Assembly: GCF_963665995.1 (NCBI RefSeq)
Contig: NZ_OY762512.1
Coordinates: 3,472,001 to 3,536,000, forward strand
DNA from: Pleurocapsa sp. FMAR1
GTDB lineage: Bacteria > Cyanobacteriota > Cyanobacteriia > Cyanobacteriales > Xenococcaceae
Direction of reading: 5' to 3'
Length of the DNA: 64,000 bases
Part shown: positions 35,292 through 43,766 of the stretch, piece after piece
How positions within the stretch are numbered: position 1 is the first letter of the stretch
Layout of the letters: every line of letters starts with the position of its first letter
The notes under the pieces: model-generated
Database searches by the model: none
What the model was told of the DNA's origin: nothing
Seen by the model: the letters and a program-made list of their open reading frames with translations, nothing else
Translations under genes and position numbers: made by a program

Positions 35292-36587
35292 TTAAATTAG
35301 TCCACTGCTGGGGGGTTTAAAAGATTCTCCAGGACTTTTATTCTCAGAAGGATTAAATTTGGCAGACTTGGAAGAAAAAATGTTCTTCTGTCTAACAATA
35401 TTTTGATAAGAACTGGAAACAGACTTTAGCCAAGATATACGAGAAGGAATAGGAGCGCGAGCGGGTTTTAATCCCTGAAGCACGTCTGATAGCTGCAACC
35501 CTTCTAAAGGCTTGGCTTCCTTGATTTTGTGCCACACAGAGCGAGACATTAACAAAGTATGCTCGGCAGAAATTGCGCCTATTTTATTAAAGTATTCTTC
35601 TCTTTCTGGTTGATAGTCAGCAGAAACTATTTCTAACGGTTGAGCATAAAATTGGTTTTCAGGAGCCAAACCCTGTTTTCGCTCCACAGATTTCTGAACT
35701 ATCTGCGCCATCTGCGCCGTCAGCTTCGGATACAGCCATGTATAGGCAGGGTTGACGGTTAATTGCGCCCGATGAGGACGAGAACCATCTTTAGAGGATT
35801 CTAGTCGAAAATAGCCAATTGCTGCTTTTCTTTGTGGTTCAAAAACATACCCGCTAACTACATCCGTGCCGTTAAGCCAATGTCGAATCTGACTAACTGC
35901 ATTTTGAACTATGCTGCTTTTAAAATCTTCTGCGTGGCGGTCAAAAACTTGCCGTAGTAGCGGAGGCATAGAAACACAATCTAGCTGATAAAGTAATGGT
36001 GCATCCGCATTACTTATAGGCAGAAAATTGGGTAAGTCTGGATTTTGCTGTGCCAATTGAGTGATTAGTTCAGCTGATATTTGCCAGTACGTCATTTGAG
36101 CTAAAGGCTGAAAACCATTTTCTCGATAAAGAGCCAAATGATTTTTTTCATTCACGTTTACCTCTAGCATCCATGTCCTTGCTTCCCAAATGTTTTGCAA
36201 ACAATGACGTAATAACTGCGAACCAATTTCTTTTTGGGTTTTGAGTAACTCCACTTCAGAAGAGTTGCTATTGAGCAATACCCTTTCTACTCTCCAAGTG
36301 CTACGAGTGCTGTTAAGAGAAGCAACCTGGATCAAACCTAGAACTTCTTCTAAATATTGAGCTACATATACTCGCCAACCATGATAATAAGAACGAGGTA
36401 AAAGACTCAAAAACCTTTTTAGTCCGTACCAAGAACCTACTTGTTCTAGTTCCCTATCGATAGTTATAAGACGCTTTGAAGTTTCTTTGGCAACACATTC
36501 GCTCACCAAAGCATTAATTGCATCCACATCACGATATTGAAGAGGACGAACTATAAGCTGTTCATTATTAGGTATGGATGAAGTCAT
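35292..36587 (-). CDS. GNAT-family N-acetyltransferase, cyanobacterial type
   Basis: 431 residues. Residues ~10-170 form a GNAT fold (LIVRPLQYRDVDAINALVSE at the start, VAQYLEEVLGLIQVASL as the beta4 strand, QLLRHCLQNIWEARTWMLEV, then NHLALYRENGFQPLAQMTYW, the usual alpha4-beta6 close). The C-terminal half contains a second diverged domain (LPISNADAPLLYQLD onwards) and a disordered Ser/Pro tail. Double-domain GNATs of this type are common in cyanobacteria with unknown acceptors. The gene directly precedes nothing on its strand, but the 91-aa DNA-binding-like gene lies 9 bp upstream, so the two form an operon. Confidence 0.82.
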   Translation of the reverse strand: MTSSIPNNEQLIVRPLQYRDVDAINALVSECVAKETSKRLITIDRELEQVGSWYGLKRFLSLLPRSYYHGWRVYVAQYLEEVLGLIQVASLNSTRSTWRVERVLLNSNSSEVELLKTQKEIGSQLLRHCLQNIWEARTWMLEVNVNEKNHLALYRENGFQPLAQMTYWQISAELITQLAQQNPDLPNFLPISNADAPLLYQLDCVSMPPLLRQVFDRHAEDFKSSIVQNAVSQIRHWLNGTDVVSGYVFEPQRKAAIGYFRLESSKDGSRPHRAQLTVNPAYTWLYPKLTAQMAQIVQKSVERKQGLAPENQFYAQPLEIVSADYQPEREEYFNKIGAISAEHTLLMSRSVWHKIKEAKPLEGLQLSDVLQGLKPARAPIPSRISWLKSVSSSYQNIVRQKNIFSSKSAKFNPSENKSPGESFKPPSSGLI

Positions 36588-36596
36588 GATTTTTTG

Positions 36597-36872
36597 TTAA
36601 TCAACCCTTTCTAACTGCCACAAAATTTGATTTCCTTCTCGTCTGACTCTAGATACAACCCAATTGCGCCATGACCAATGATCGCCTCTGCTAGTTACAG
36701 CACTGGCATTAATATCCATTAAGTCTGCAAGCTCGGAACTGCTGATGAGATAACCTTTACTAGCTATTTCTTCAGCGATTCTGAGAGTGTCAATTAAATC
36801 TCTTAATTGAGGTACTCTTTCCTCGCTTGATGTTCTGGTTTCTTCCATTGTACTGTTTGATAATTCAGTCAT
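36597..36872 (-). CDS. Conserved hypothetical, winged-helix-like
   Basis: 91 residues. A polar Ser/Thr/Glu-rich head is followed by RDLIDTLRIAEEIASKGYLI, SSSELADLMDINASAVTSRG and WSWRNWVVSRVRREGNQILW. The middle is a plausible helix-turn-helix (SELADLMDINASAVTSRG) and the W-W-x-V-x-R-V-R segment looks like a wing. It is the first gene of a two-gene unit with the GNAT protein downstream (9-bp gap). I know it as a cyanobacterial family of unknown function; DNA binding is inferred from the pattern only. Confidence 0.7.
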   Translation of the reverse strand: MTELSNSTMEETRTSSEERVPQLRDLIDTLRIAEEIASKGYLISSSELADLMDINASAVTSRGDHWSWRNWVVSRVRREGNQILWQLERVD

Positions 36873-36972
36873 AGCTAGCTAGATTTCAAATATCTAATGA
36901 TTAGTTCTGAAGATGAAAGTACATCTTACGGATAATAAAGTGTATCTCATAACTTGATTACCGTCATCTTAG

Positions 36973-38424
36973 CTAATTTGAACGAGAGTTATCTGCTACT
37001 AGGTTAATATATCTTGAACGTGCTGGTTGAAAATCAGGCTTGATTTCTAAAGATTTTTCATAGCTGACAATTGCTTCTGACCAATATTCTAGTTGTTCTA
37101 ATCCGCAACCGCGATTGTACCAAAACAAATGATTGGCTGGCATGAGCTTGAGAGCATTGTTCCAGCTAATAATTGCTTCTGACCAATATTCTAGTTGATA
37201 TAAAGCATGAGCGCGATCGTTCCAAGCTTGATAATTATTAGGATCGATAGTCAGAGCGTTTTGGAAAGACGCGATCGCAGACTCATAATCACCTAAACGT
37301 CCCAAGGCACTGCCGCGATTGTGCCAGGCTTCTGACAAATTGGGGTTAATTTGTAAAGCCTTTTCCCAAGAAGCGATCGCTTTAGTGAATTCTCCTGCAC
37401 TAACCTGCTTTAGCCCCAAATCAAACCAGCTTTCAATTAGCTCTATACTAGCAGAATCTAAATTATTGGTTTGTATCGTCTGGGATTGCTCTTGCGTTGA
37501 GTTGTCTAACTTTACCAGAGAAATATTTAGTTTTTGAGATATTTGCTGTGCCAATTCTTTGTCTTTTTGAATTAAGCTGATTAGTTGCTGTATATCAATA
37601 GCTTCAGCCTCGTCCTCTTTTTGAGGCTCGACAATTGATGATAAATCTGCTGCTGATAAATTGGAATCTGCTGTTAAGCTTAAATCTAAAGGTTTGTTTT
37701 CAGATGTATTGGATTTTGCCTCTGGGGATAAATTTAATTTTCGCTCATCAGTAAAAGTTTCCAAGGCTTGAGAGACTGGCAATGTTTCACTTACCAGAGA
37801 GGCTGTCTTGGCAAAGAAATCCTCAGCAGTAGATACTGCTTGCTCATCTTTAACTGTGGGATTAAAAGCTAAATTAGTTTCAGCATCATTAGGAATAGAT
37901 AAACCTAGTGCCGTAAAATCAGTAGGTAATCGGTTAGACAGATCTTGCTCTGTTTCTACTTCAGAGTCGTCATCTGTTATATCAGAACCAACATATTCCC
38001 AAATAAGATCTTCTATATTGCCAAATAATAATTCTCTGCCAATGTGGTTAGAGATCGCGCCAATCTGCTTGACTTCTGGGGCAGATTGAGTCAGTTCGCC
38101 AAGACGAATCATCATTGTTCCTAATTGACGCTTAGACTCGATTGGCAGAGCCAATACTTTAGTTCGTAGACGCTCTAGCCAAACAACCCAATCTTCTTGG
38201 TTACCGCGATCGCCTAACTGGTTAAAAAATTTAACAATTCTGTGATCGTGCCAGCCATGGGCAATTCCTTCTAATAGTTGATTAAATAAAAATTCGTAAT
38301 CAGCATCCGCCAGAGAAGAGATAGGTGTCTTATCTTCAGGCTTGGGCGAGTCTTGGCTAGTCTCCGAAGCCTTAGAGTTTGGCTGTTGATTGTTTTGTTG
38401 GAGTTGTCCGATCGTATGACTCAT
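36973..38424 (-). CDS. TPR-repeat protein
   Basis: 483 residues. The N-terminal half is a helical domain (FNQLLEGIAHGWHDHRIVKF, then LGTMMIRLGELTQSAPEVKQ) followed by a long, acidic, poorly conserved linker. The C-terminus (about 325-475) holds four tetratricopeptide repeats, e.g. AWHNRGSALGRLGDYESAIA and AWNDRAHALYQLEYWSEAII. The last two repeats are nearly identical at DNA level (AATTGCTTCTGACCAATATTCTAG occurs twice, about 37068 and 37163), indicating recent duplication. It probably scaffolds protein complexes; partners are unknown. Confidence 0.85.
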   Translation of the reverse strand: MSHTIGQLQQNNQQPNSKASETSQDSPKPEDKTPISSLADADYEFLFNQLLEGIAHGWHDHRIVKFFNQLGDRGNQEDWVVWLERLRTKVLALPIESKRQLGTMMIRLGELTQSAPEVKQIGAISNHIGRELLFGNIEDLIWEYVGSDITDDDSEVETEQDLSNRLPTDFTALGLSIPNDAETNLAFNPTVKDEQAVSTAEDFFAKTASLVSETLPVSQALETFTDERKLNLSPEAKSNTSENKPLDLSLTADSNLSAADLSSIVEPQKEDEAEAIDIQQLISLIQKDKELAQQISQKLNISLVKLDNSTQEQSQTIQTNNLDSASIELIESWFDLGLKQVSAGEFTKAIASWEKALQINPNLSEAWHNRGSALGRLGDYESAIASFQNALTIDPNNYQAWNDRAHALYQLEYWSEAIISWNNALKLMPANHLFWYNRGCGLEQLEYWSEAIVSYEKSLEIKPDFQPARSRYINLVADNSRSN

Positions 38425-38608
38425 TACCTTAGATCAAATATACTGATTTTAAGAGTTAACACCACCCTGCGGTGAAGCCAAACTAATTTCATTTAAAGTT
38501 AACAGTTCTTTAACAGAACGGCATTGCTTTGAGCCAGCTAAATATTGCTCAATTGCACAGAGATAATTTTCTAGTAATTAGTGGAAAGCCAAAAAATCCA
38601 CATATAAT

Positions 38609-40732
38609 ATGCCTTACGAACCTCTTCATCACAAGTACCGACCACAAACTTTTAAAGATTTAGTAGGTCAAGAGACGATCTCCTTGACCCTCAGCAATGC
38701 TTTAAAACAGGAAAAAATTGCTCCAGCATATTTATTTACCGGGCCTAGAGGAACGGGTAAAACCTCTAGTGCTAGAATTTTAGCGAAATCTTTAAATTGT
38801 TTAAATAGCAATCAGCCAACTCCTGAACCCTGTGGGGAGTGTGAAGCCTGTTTGGCGATCGCCAAAGGTTCGGCGTTAGACGTGATGGAAATTGATGCTG
38901 CTAGTAACACAGGAGTTGATAACATTCGCGAAATTATCGAGCGATCGCGCTTTGCGCCCGTGCAGTGTCGTTATAAAATTTATGCGATCGATGAATGCCA
39001 TATGCTCAGTACGGCAGCGTTCAATGCTTTACTCAAGACCTTAGAAGAACCACCTCCAAAGGTAGTTTTTATCTTAGCTACCACCGATCCTCAGCGAGTT
39101 CTCTCGACGATTATTTCTCGTTGTCAGAGGTTTGATTATCGCCGTATTCCCTTGCCAGAAATGATTAGACATTTAAAGTATATTGCTGGGGAAGAAGATA
39201 TTGCGATCGCCGATGATGCGATCGCTTTAATTGCCCAAATTGCTAATGGTGGCTTAAGAGATGCTGAAAGTCTTTTGGATCAGCTAAGTCTATTACCAGA
39301 AGAAATTTCTGTAGCCAAAGTATGGGATCTTGTCGGGGCTGTACCCGAACAAGATTTATTAAAATTACTTCAGGTAATTAAGGGTAATGATTCTTTGGCA
39401 GTATTACAGCAGTGTCGTAGTCTCTTAGATCGAGGACGAGAACCCATAATCGTCTTGCAGAATCTAGCTAGTTTTTATCTCAACTTACTAATTGCCAAAA
39501 CTGCCCCGCAGCGTCCAGATATGGTGGCAGTTACCGAAACCTGTTGGCAACAATTGTGTACTGAAGCGACAAATTGGAACACCCCTGTAATTTTAGTTGG
39601 GCAACAACACTTAAAAGAAGCAGAAACCCAGCTAAAGCATACTACTCAGCCTCGTTTATGGTTAGAAGTAACCTTATTAGGACTATTACCGAGTGCCAAT
39701 CAAATTGTTAGTCAGCCTCTAGACGTAATTAAAGTCCCAGTTAATCCTCCTGCAAACATCCAATCTCAGTCAACACCTACTCAAAAGAACACTACTAGCT
39801 CTGATACCGCTGCGTCGCCAGAAGTTACAGAAACAAAACCTTCAGCTACAGAACCTACAGAGATAAGCAAACAAATACCAAGTGAAGTTGCATCTTCTTC
39901 ACCTTATCCTGAATCAAATAAGGTTGTCGATCCGCCACCTGCTATTGTTGAACCCACACCAAAGCCATCATCATCAAGTCCTGAATTAATCACCAATGAT
40001 CTTGCCAAAAATAAAGAAATCTGGAGCAAGGTTGTGAGTTGTTTGCAACCACCTACAACTCAGGCACTTTTAAAACAACAGTGTTATTTAGTTGACTTTG
40101 ATGATTCAAGTGCCATCGTGGGCATTAGTTCTGCAAAATTACAAAAACTTAATCAAGGTAAAGTTCCTAATATTGAAGCTGCTTTTGCTCAGGTTTGCCA
40201 ACGTAAGATTAAGGTTCAGTTAGAAGTTGCTACCCCTAAAGATAGCCTCGCACAAAATTCGGCTACACCAAAAGATAATAAGCCACTTCAAACATCTCAA
40301 CCCGCTCCAGATTTAGCTAATTCTCGCTCAGAAAAAAAATCCATCGCACCGCAGCCTGAAGTAAATTTAACGGTAGCTAAAAATTTTCCCAATCATAAGC
40401 CAGAATTTCCCAAGTCCGAAGCAAACATTGCTGTAGTAACACCTTCTTCATCAACGAGTGATTTACAGTCTGCTAAGAAAGATTCTGTTTCGTCATCTCC
40501 TCTAGCTAAATTGGAAGAAACAATAGCTGCAAATCCTTTACTTGAGCAAAATTTAAACAGTGATTATACGGACGATCATTTACAGCAGGCAATAGATAGT
40601 CTGACTCAAAGTTTTGAAGGTGAATTAGTGAAAATGGATAATGCTCAGGAGGAATTTTTAGACGATGAAGAAATATCAGAATTACCAGAAGCAGGTAGAC
40701 CAAATGTAGAAGATTATGACGACGAATGGTAA
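38609..40732 (+). CDS. dnaX: DNA polymerase III subunits gamma and tau
   Basis: 707 residues. The AAA+ clamp-loader domain starts with YRPQTFKDLVGQETI and shows Walker A GPRGTGKTSSARIL (about 45-58), a zinc module with CxxC pairs (about 64-82, CGECEAC), Walker B AIDECHML and the sensor 1/arginine-finger region ATTDPQRVLSTIISRCQRF. Residues ~375-470 and ~545-640 are Ser/Pro/Thr-rich linkers around a small conserved block (EIWSKVVSCLQPPTTQALLK). It loads the sliding clamp at the replication fork. Some cyanobacterial dnaX genes carry inteins; this one does not. The acidic tail ends DDEW. Confidence 0.95.
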   Translation: MPYEPLHHKYRPQTFKDLVGQETISLTLSNALKQEKIAPAYLFTGPRGTGKTSSARILAKSLNCLNSNQPTPEPCGECEACLAIAKGSALDVMEIDAASNTGVDNIREIIERSRFAPVQCRYKIYAIDECHMLSTAAFNALLKTLEEPPPKVVFILATTDPQRVLSTIISRCQRFDYRRIPLPEMIRHLKYIAGEEDIAIADDAIALIAQIANGGLRDAESLLDQLSLLPEEISVAKVWDLVGAVPEQDLLKLLQVIKGNDSLAVLQQCRSLLDRGREPIIVLQNLASFYLNLLIAKTAPQRPDMVAVTETCWQQLCTEATNWNTPVILVGQQHLKEAETQLKHTTQPRLWLEVTLLGLLPSANQIVSQPLDVIKVPVNPPANIQSQSTPTQKNTTSSDTAASPEVTETKPSATEPTEISKQIPSEVASSSPYPESNKVVDPPPAIVEPTPKPSSSSPELITNDLAKNKEIWSKVVSCLQPPTTQALLKQQCYLVDFDDSSAIVGISSAKLQKLNQGKVPNIEAAFAQVCQRKIKVQLEVATPKDSLAQNSATPKDNKPLQTSQPAPDLANSRSEKKSIAPQPEVNLTVAKNFPNHKPEFPKSEANIAVVTPSSSTSDLQSAKKDSVSSSPLAKLEETIAANPLLEQNLNSDYTDDHLQQAIDSLTQSFEGELVKMDNAQEEFLDDEEISELPEAGRPNVEDYDDEW

Positions 40733-41056
40733 ATAGTTTCTTGGCTGATTAAAGTTTTTAGCTTAATTGGTAAAAAGGCGTTGCTGATTTAAAGTATGAA
40801 ACTGATAGTAATACTGTTCGTAGTAAAGCAGTTGCGGTGGACAGGTTTCCTGGCATAAGCAAACTGAGGAAAGACCCCGCGTCGCCTGAAGGCGCAAGGG
40901 AATGCTTTCCGATGCTGAACCCGAAGGGTTTTAAGCTTTAAGCTCTAAGCTTTTAAATACAGCCCAGAAAACTTATAAATGCGATTCTCATACCTCGATC
41001 CAGCAACGCCGCTCAAAAATAAATTATTCAAAAATAAAGTGTAAAGAACAAAAACA
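40733..41056. other. Intergenic repeat cluster
   Basis: No gene. AGGTTTCCTGGCATAAG (40843-40859) is the exact reverse complement of 1687-1703 in the glycosyltransferase insertion block. It is followed immediately by the 43-bp element copy E, so two repeat modules co-occur at both loci. TTTTAAGCTTTAAGCTCTAAGC (about 40930) resembles the AGCT-rich runs at 31570 and 52660. Confidence 0.6.
40868..40910. repeat. 43-bp covarying-arm repeat, copy E
   Basis: The arms are GGAAAG (40868-40873) and CTTTCC (40905-40910) around a core starting ACCCCGCGTCGCC and ending GGCGCAAGGGAATG. It is intergenic, between dnaX and the SDR gene, and lacks the TAGC/AAGACA flanks of copies B-D. Confidence 0.9.
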
Positions 41057-41758
41057 ATGAATAAACCTGTATGTGTAATAGTTGGTGTTGGTTCGGGAAA
41101 TGGTGCAGCTTTTTCGCGTAAGTTTGCAGCAAAAGGTTATCGCGTCGCTATGTTGTCGCGTAACCTTGATTATCTTGAGAGTTTAGCAGTCCAAATCCCA
41201 GATTCTCAAGCTTACCAGTATGATGTTACTGAAATTGACAAAGCAGCCGAGATATTTAAACAGATTGAGTCAGAAATGGGAACAATATCCGTTGTCGTTT
41301 ACAATGCTGGTGCTGGTGCTTTTGCCAATATTGATGATGCTACGGTGGAATCTTTTCAGCGTGCTTGGGAGGTTAACGCTAGAGGTTTATTTATTGTTGC
41401 CCAACAAGTTATTCCCCAGATGAGAAAAATTAATGGGGGCAATATTGTAATTATTGGCGCGACTGCATCTGTTAAAGGCGGTGCTAATTTTACTCCCTTT
41501 GCTTCTGCCAAAGCAGCCCAACGTGGTCTGGCTCAATCATTAGCACGATATTTAGATCCTGAAAAGATTCATGTTGCTTATATTATTCTTGATGGGGTAG
41601 TTGATTTAGAGCGTACCCGCAAAGCAATGTCTGATAAACCTGATGATTACTTTATGAGTCCTGACGATATTGCCGAGTCAGTATTCTTCTTAACTCAGCA
41701 ACCACAATCTGCCTGGACGTTTGAATTAGATTTAAGACCATTTGGTGAAAAGTGGTAA
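41057..41758 (+). CDS. Short-chain dehydrogenase/reductase
   Basis: 233 residues of classical SDR size. The cofactor motif is IVGVGSGNGAAFSRKFA (a glyoxal-type GxGxGNG variant of TGxxxGxG), the NAG-equivalent strand is VVYNAGAGAF, and the central NVxxx region is WEVNARGLFIVAQQ. The active-site region around GNIVIIGATASVKGG leads to FTPFASAKAAQRGLAQSLA, where the usual YxxxK is replaced by FASAK: Phe takes the place of the catalytic Tyr while Lys is kept. This is a feature of some SDR subgroups and questions standard carbonyl-reductase chemistry. It is monocistronic. Confidence 0.87.
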   Translation: MNKPVCVIVGVGSGNGAAFSRKFAAKGYRVAMLSRNLDYLESLAVQIPDSQAYQYDVTEIDKAAEIFKQIESEMGTISVVVYNAGAGAFANIDDATVESFQRAWEVNARGLFIVAQQVIPQMRKINGGNIVIIGATASVKGGANFTPFASAKAAQRGLAQSLARYLDPEKIHVAYIILDGVVDLERTRKAMSDKPDDYFMSPDDIAESVFFLTQQPQSAWTFELDLRPFGEKW

Positions 41759-41838
41759 GTGATTGAAAAAAATCAATTTTATGGCTGGTTTATATAGTTA
41801 TAAACTGAGCGATCGCGATCGCACCCACTCTAACCGCT

Positions 41839-41870
41839 AGCGTTAGCCCGCGTGCTAGTACGCTAACGCT
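41839..41870. repeat. Inverted repeat downstream of the SDR gene
   Basis: AGCGTTAGC (41839-41847) pairs with GCTAACGCT (41862-41870) across a 14-bp GC-rich loop. A double HIP1 core (GCGATCGCGATCGC) lies just before at 41809. There is no T-tract. Confidence 0.6.
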
Positions 41871-41921
41871 AAGTTCGACATTAATATCTCACGGTTTTTC
41901 AGTATTTCTGACCTCTGACCC

Positions 41922-42011
41922 TCATAATTTAAGATTAAGCGAAATGAATTCTTCAATACAGTCTGGCTTGATATAGATTGTCGCCAATAGTGTGAACATC
42001 TGCTGATTCAT
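41922..42011 (-). pseudogene. Possible ABM-type monooxygenase N-terminal remnant
   Basis: An ATG at 42011 begins MNQQMFTLLATIYIKPDCIE, then EFISLNLKL and a stop. The opening resembles the first strand and helix of antibiotic-biosynthesis-monooxygenase (YgiN-like) proteins, which start with FTVxATIxxKPGxEEEF and run to about 95-110 residues. Only 29 codons remain. It follows the aldo/keto reductase remnant and the MFS gene on the same strand. Confidence 0.35.
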
Positions 42012-42153
42012 AATTTCTTCGGATTGTAAGTTTAATAAAGTTCTGATCACTAATCGCTTAAGAACATATTTCGTCAAAGTCCTAACTACAAAACACCTCC
42101 AGCGAAACGCATTATATTAAGGAACTGAGAAAATGTCGACAGCGATCGCCGCG

Positions 42154-42321
42154 TCATTTATCATCTGCCGTATCTAACAGCGTTACGCCAAGATTGACGT
42201 GGTGAATTGTGGCGATCGCTTCAGTATCATTATATTTGCCATCAAACTGTGATATACCCATGCAGCCAAGTTTGATGGCTGAAACTTCAAGTCCTTGGTT
42301 TCCTAGTTTGCCTGTTTTCAG
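42154..42321 (-). pseudogene. Aldo/keto reductase N-terminal remnant
   Basis: On the minus strand from 42321, 55 codons read [20 protein letters not shown], then [20 protein letters not shown] and [10 protein letters not shown] before a stop. This is the opening of an aldo/keto reductase: the family reads MKxRxLGxxGLEVSAxGLGCMGMSxxYG and LDTADxYG. The first codon is CTG where ATG is expected, and a GGAGA lies upstream, so the start itself seems mutated. More than 250 residues are missing, including the catalytic Tyr and Lys. Confidence 0.8.
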
Positions 42322-42469
42322 ATTGGTTCTCCGATTTGATTTAAATAGACCTCCTGCATAAAGGATGCGATCGCGATCGCACTCGAGCGGGTTTTTCTTT
42401 TTGTTTCATTTACTAGTTGATTGTACAAACCAAATCAAGAAGTTCTACTTGTCGCCAGCCTCAACACCT

Positions 42470-43648
42470 CTAGTTATTTCGCCCTCGAACATAATCAATA
42501 GCCGCGATCGCCAGCAGCCCCAGACTAAAAACGCAAACCCCACTCCAACCGAAGTTGCTCCAAGCATAATTGCTTAAAAAAGATCCCAATGCGCCGCCCA
42601 CAAAGTAAAGCATGATATAAACGGCATTCAAACGGCTGTGAATTTCTGTCGGCAGTTGATAAATACTGGTTTGATTGGAAATCTGGGTCGCTTGTACCCC
42701 CAAATCCATTACAATCACGCCTATTATTAATCCCCATAGCTGATAGCCAAATGCCCAAAATACAGCAAAAGAAAAAGCAGTCGTCACAAGTCCCAGTCCA
42801 ACCGCGAGCCGGGGGCTGCGATAGTCCGCAACTTTGCCTGCAATGGGAGCAATGACTGCCCCAACAACACCGACTAACCCAAACAGCCCAACAATATTGC
42901 TGCCGTAATGGTAGGGTGGCTGTTCTAACAAAAAGGCAAGCGTACTCCAAAAGGCACTAAAGGCTCCAAACGTCATCGCGCCTATTAAAGAAGCGTGCTG
43001 GAGTCGAGGCTCGGTTCGGAGCAGGTGGATAAGCGATCGCATCAACCCTCCATAAGAACTTGTTAACGCGGGCTGGCTGCGTGGCAACACTTTTGCCATC
43101 ACCACCGCCAGTGCTAGCATCAGCCCGCTAGCGATCCAATACATCGCCCGCCACCCCAGGCTCTCACCCACAAATCCGCTCACCGTTCGCGCCAGCAAAA
43201 TGCCGATAAACACTCCGCTCATCACTATACCCACCGCTTTACCCCGATCCTGAGACTTTACTAGCTGAGTCGAAAAGGGAATAATAATTTGTGCGGCAAT
43301 CGTGGTCACGCCAATCATAAAGCTAGCGATAATTAGCCAGGTCAAATTAGGCGAGTTGGCTGCAATAGCTAGGGCTAAGGACGTTAGTATCATCATCACC
43401 ACGATTAGTCTGCGTCGTTCCCATAGGTCGCCCAAGGGTACAAGCAACAGAATACCTAGTGCATAGCCAATTTGAGTCAAAGTAGGGATTAGACCTACTG
43501 CATGAACTGGGGCGTTAAAGTCTTTTGCCAGTAGCGCGAGTAAGGGTTGGTTGTAGTAAAGGTTGGCGATGGTAATACCACAGGCGATCGCCATAATCAA
43601 AATTAAAGGCGTTTTCTTGTCAGATGAACGCTCTGTTTTCTTAGTCAT
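42470..43648 (-). CDS. MFS transporter
   Basis: 392 residues with about 12 membrane helices. The MFS motif A-like loop is PLGDLWERRRLIVVMM (about 72-88). A second-half counterpart GKVADYRSPRLAVGLGL is also present. The helices are Gly/Ala-rich and resemble YnfM/AraJ-type drug or metabolite exporters (ITIANLYYNQPLLALLAKDF is typical of that group). The gene is noticeably GC-richer than its neighbours, with codons ending in C/G, pointing to horizontal acquisition. It precedes decayed aldo/keto reductase and monooxygenase fragments on the same strand. The substrate is unknown. Confidence 0.88.
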   Translation of the reverse strand: MTKKTERSSDKKTPLILIMAIACGITIANLYYNQPLLALLAKDFNAPVHAVGLIPTLTQIGYALGILLLVPLGDLWERRRLIVVMMILTSLALAIAANSPNLTWLIIASFMIGVTTIAAQIIIPFSTQLVKSQDRGKAVGIVMSGVFIGILLARTVSGFVGESLGWRAMYWIASGLMLALAVVMAKVLPRSQPALTSSYGGLMRSLIHLLRTEPRLQHASLIGAMTFGAFSAFWSTLAFLLEQPPYHYGSNIVGLFGLVGVVGAVIAPIAGKVADYRSPRLAVGLGLVTTAFSFAVFWAFGYQLWGLIIGVIVMDLGVQATQISNQTSIYQLPTEIHSRLNAVYIMLYFVGGALGSFLSNYAWSNFGWSGVCVFSLGLLAIAAIDYVRGRNN

Positions 43649-43766
43649 GGGGATCTTCTTGCGTTATAAAAGTTTCGTAGCATAACAACAACTTTGTTTT
43701 TTATTGCAGTCATAGAGAGTAAAGGAGCGAAAAGTCAGAAAAGAAAAGCCTGCTTGTAATTGGTAA

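Noticed and set aside
38609-40732. Split or intein-containing dnaX
   Set aside because: The AAA+ domain is continuous from Walker A to the sensor region, with no Hint motifs or size excess beyond the linkers.
42525-42950. Large frame overlapping the MFS gene on the same strand
   Set aside because: It is a shadow frame of the GC-rich MFS gene, which has a full set of membrane helices and motifs.
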